From NCBI GenBank assembly GCA_023379515.1, contig JAMCQQ010000137.1, positions 1-5,990 of the forward strand: 5,990 nt of DNA. The letters run 5' to 3'. The notes beneath the pieces were generated by a model. It made no database searches. It saw only the letters and a program-made list of their open reading frames with translations, and had not been told where the DNA came from. Shown one piece after another: positions 5,430 to 5,990 of this stretch. The first letter of the stretch is position 1. Each line of letters begins with the position of its first letter. The DNA is from Actinomycetota bacterium (GTDB lineage Bacteria > Actinomycetota > Humimicrobiia > Humimicrobiales > Humimicrobiaceae). Made by a program: the position numbers and the translations under genes.

Positions 5430-5437
5430 TATACTTA

Positions 5438-5990
5438 ATGACTGAAGAAGCAAAAAATGTTAAAAAAATTGTAGATAGAAGTCCTGCATATCCGTCTATT
5501 GATCTTAAGACTGCGATCGATCTAAGTGCAAGGCTATTTGATCTGTTCTCTGAATATGAATTCTCAAGAGAGGTAGCAACCGAAAAGTTAGGAATTGGTA
5601 AAAATAGTACCAGTTATAGAAAGATTGCTGCGTTAGTGCAATATGGACTACTCATACGTGAAGGTAACAGTTATAAGATTACTCCACTCGCTAAGGATAT
5701 TGCTTTATCTACTGATGAAACAACAAACCTGAAACACTTGAGTAAGGCCGTCCAGAAGCCCAAGATATATTCTCAGCTGATTATGGAGAATGCGGGAAAA
5801 GCACTACCAGCTGGATTAGACATTCGGTTAAGACAGTTGGATTATTCAAAGGAAGGGGCAAAATCCTTGGCTGGACTTTTCAGACATTCTATAGAATTTG
5901 CCGGTTTATTAAAAAATGGAATAGTCGTAAACTCATCGGAAGAATCTGTATCAGACGGCGAAGAAGTGTTTCAGGTTTGTTGTTTCATCA
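5438..5990 (+). CDS. Winged-helix-like protein of unknown function (partial, runs off right edge)
   Basis: An open frame from ATG 5438 covers 184 codons to the window end without a stop. An in-frame TGA at 5426-5428, inside the -10 box, fixes the start. The protein begins MTEEAKNVKKIVDRSPAYPS and is soluble, with no signal peptide. Residues about 22-90 look like a winged helix-turn-helix: a helix with AIDLSARLFDLF (26-37), then a helix-turn-helix with VATEKLGIGKNSTSYRKIAAL (46-66), then a wing-like LLIREGNSYKITPLAKDI (71-88). Residues about 120-160 (ALPAGLDIRLRQLDYSKEGA, then LFRHSIEFAGLL) could form a second helical unit of similar type. The APSYPS-like opening before the helix recalls widespread conserved proteins of unknown function with a replication- or transcription-type DNA-binding fold; that resemblance is from memory and not checked. 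Its own strong promoter and position beside a tRNA suggest an accessory gene. No enzymatic motif is visible. Confidence 0.8.
   Translation, partial: MTEEAKNVKKIVDRSPAYPSIDLKTAIDLSARLFDLFSEYEFSREVATEKLGIGKNSTSYRKIAALVQYGLLIREGNSYKITPLAKDIALSTDETTNLKHLSKAVQKPKIYSQLIMENAGKALPAGLDIRLRQLDYSKEGAKSLAGLFRHSIEFAGLLKNGIVVNSSEESVSDGEEVFQVCCFI

Larger units (their letters stand above)
5239..5437. other. Intergenic gap with a GC-rich, foldable first half; no convincing gene
   Basis: Between tRNA-Gln and the winged-helix gene there are about 200 bases without a supportable protein gene. By my count bases 5239-5340 are about 57% G+C, far above the AT-rich surroundings, and include a run of eight C (5251-5258). 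Two hairpins (5247-5271, 5289-5312) lie there, and CTGCCGA at 5315-5321 is complementary to TCGGCAG at 5232-5238 in the tRNA 3' end, so the two hairpins could be enclosed in a three-way junction. In an AT-rich genome such an island often marks structured RNA: a tRNA trailer, a terminator region or a small RNA. I recognise no known RNA family. Bases 5341-5400 return to AT-rich sequence and lead into the next promoter. Confidence 0.4.

Overview
The window is AT-rich and gene-dense, with short intergenic gaps. The code is standard, since TGA is not needed as a sense codon in any open frame. None of the protein genes has a usable Shine-Dalgarno site. Instead a sigma70-type -10 box sits about 6 to 12 bases before each start codon. 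This, with the AT-rich membrane and cell-envelope genes and a tRNA lacking an encoded CCA, suggests a small-genome bacterium of the Patescibacteria/CPR type, perhaps Microgenomates. The taxonomic assignment is inference; no rRNA or marker gene is present.

Layout, left to right. (1) Bases 1-101, minus strand: the first 33 codons of a membrane-anchored protein that runs off the left edge, diverging from (2) a complete class A penicillin-binding protein (197-2293, plus) with GT51 glycosyltransferase and transpeptidase domains and a Pro/Ser/Thr tail. (3) A small RBBP9/YdeN-type serine hydrolase (2296-2847, minus) meets it tail to tail with a 2-base gap. (4) A 69-base divergent promoter region separates the hydrolase from a GT-C fold polytopic glycosyltransferase (2917-4482, plus). 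(5) A dTDP-4-dehydrorhamnose 3,5-epimerase-like cupin (4521-5117, plus) follows with its own promoter. (6) tRNA-Gln(TTG) lies at 5168-5238. (7) A gap of about 200 bases without a convincing gene follows; its first 100 bases are strikingly GC-rich and can fold. (8) A winged-helix-like protein of unknown function starts at 5438 and runs off the right edge.

The identifiable genes centre on the cell envelope: peptidoglycan polymerisation and crosslinking, transfer of lipid-linked sugars on the outer face of the membrane, and deoxysugar nucleotide modification. The glycosyltransferase and epimerase are codirectional and may share a surface-polysaccharide or glycoprotein role, but the rest of the rhamnose pathway is absent here. 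The right end (5240 onwards) differs in composition and content and may be the edge of an accessory region beside the tRNA. I saw no IS element, CRISPR array or clear novel multi-gene system. The most notable signals are the uniform leaderless gene architecture and the foldable GC-rich island after tRNA-Gln.
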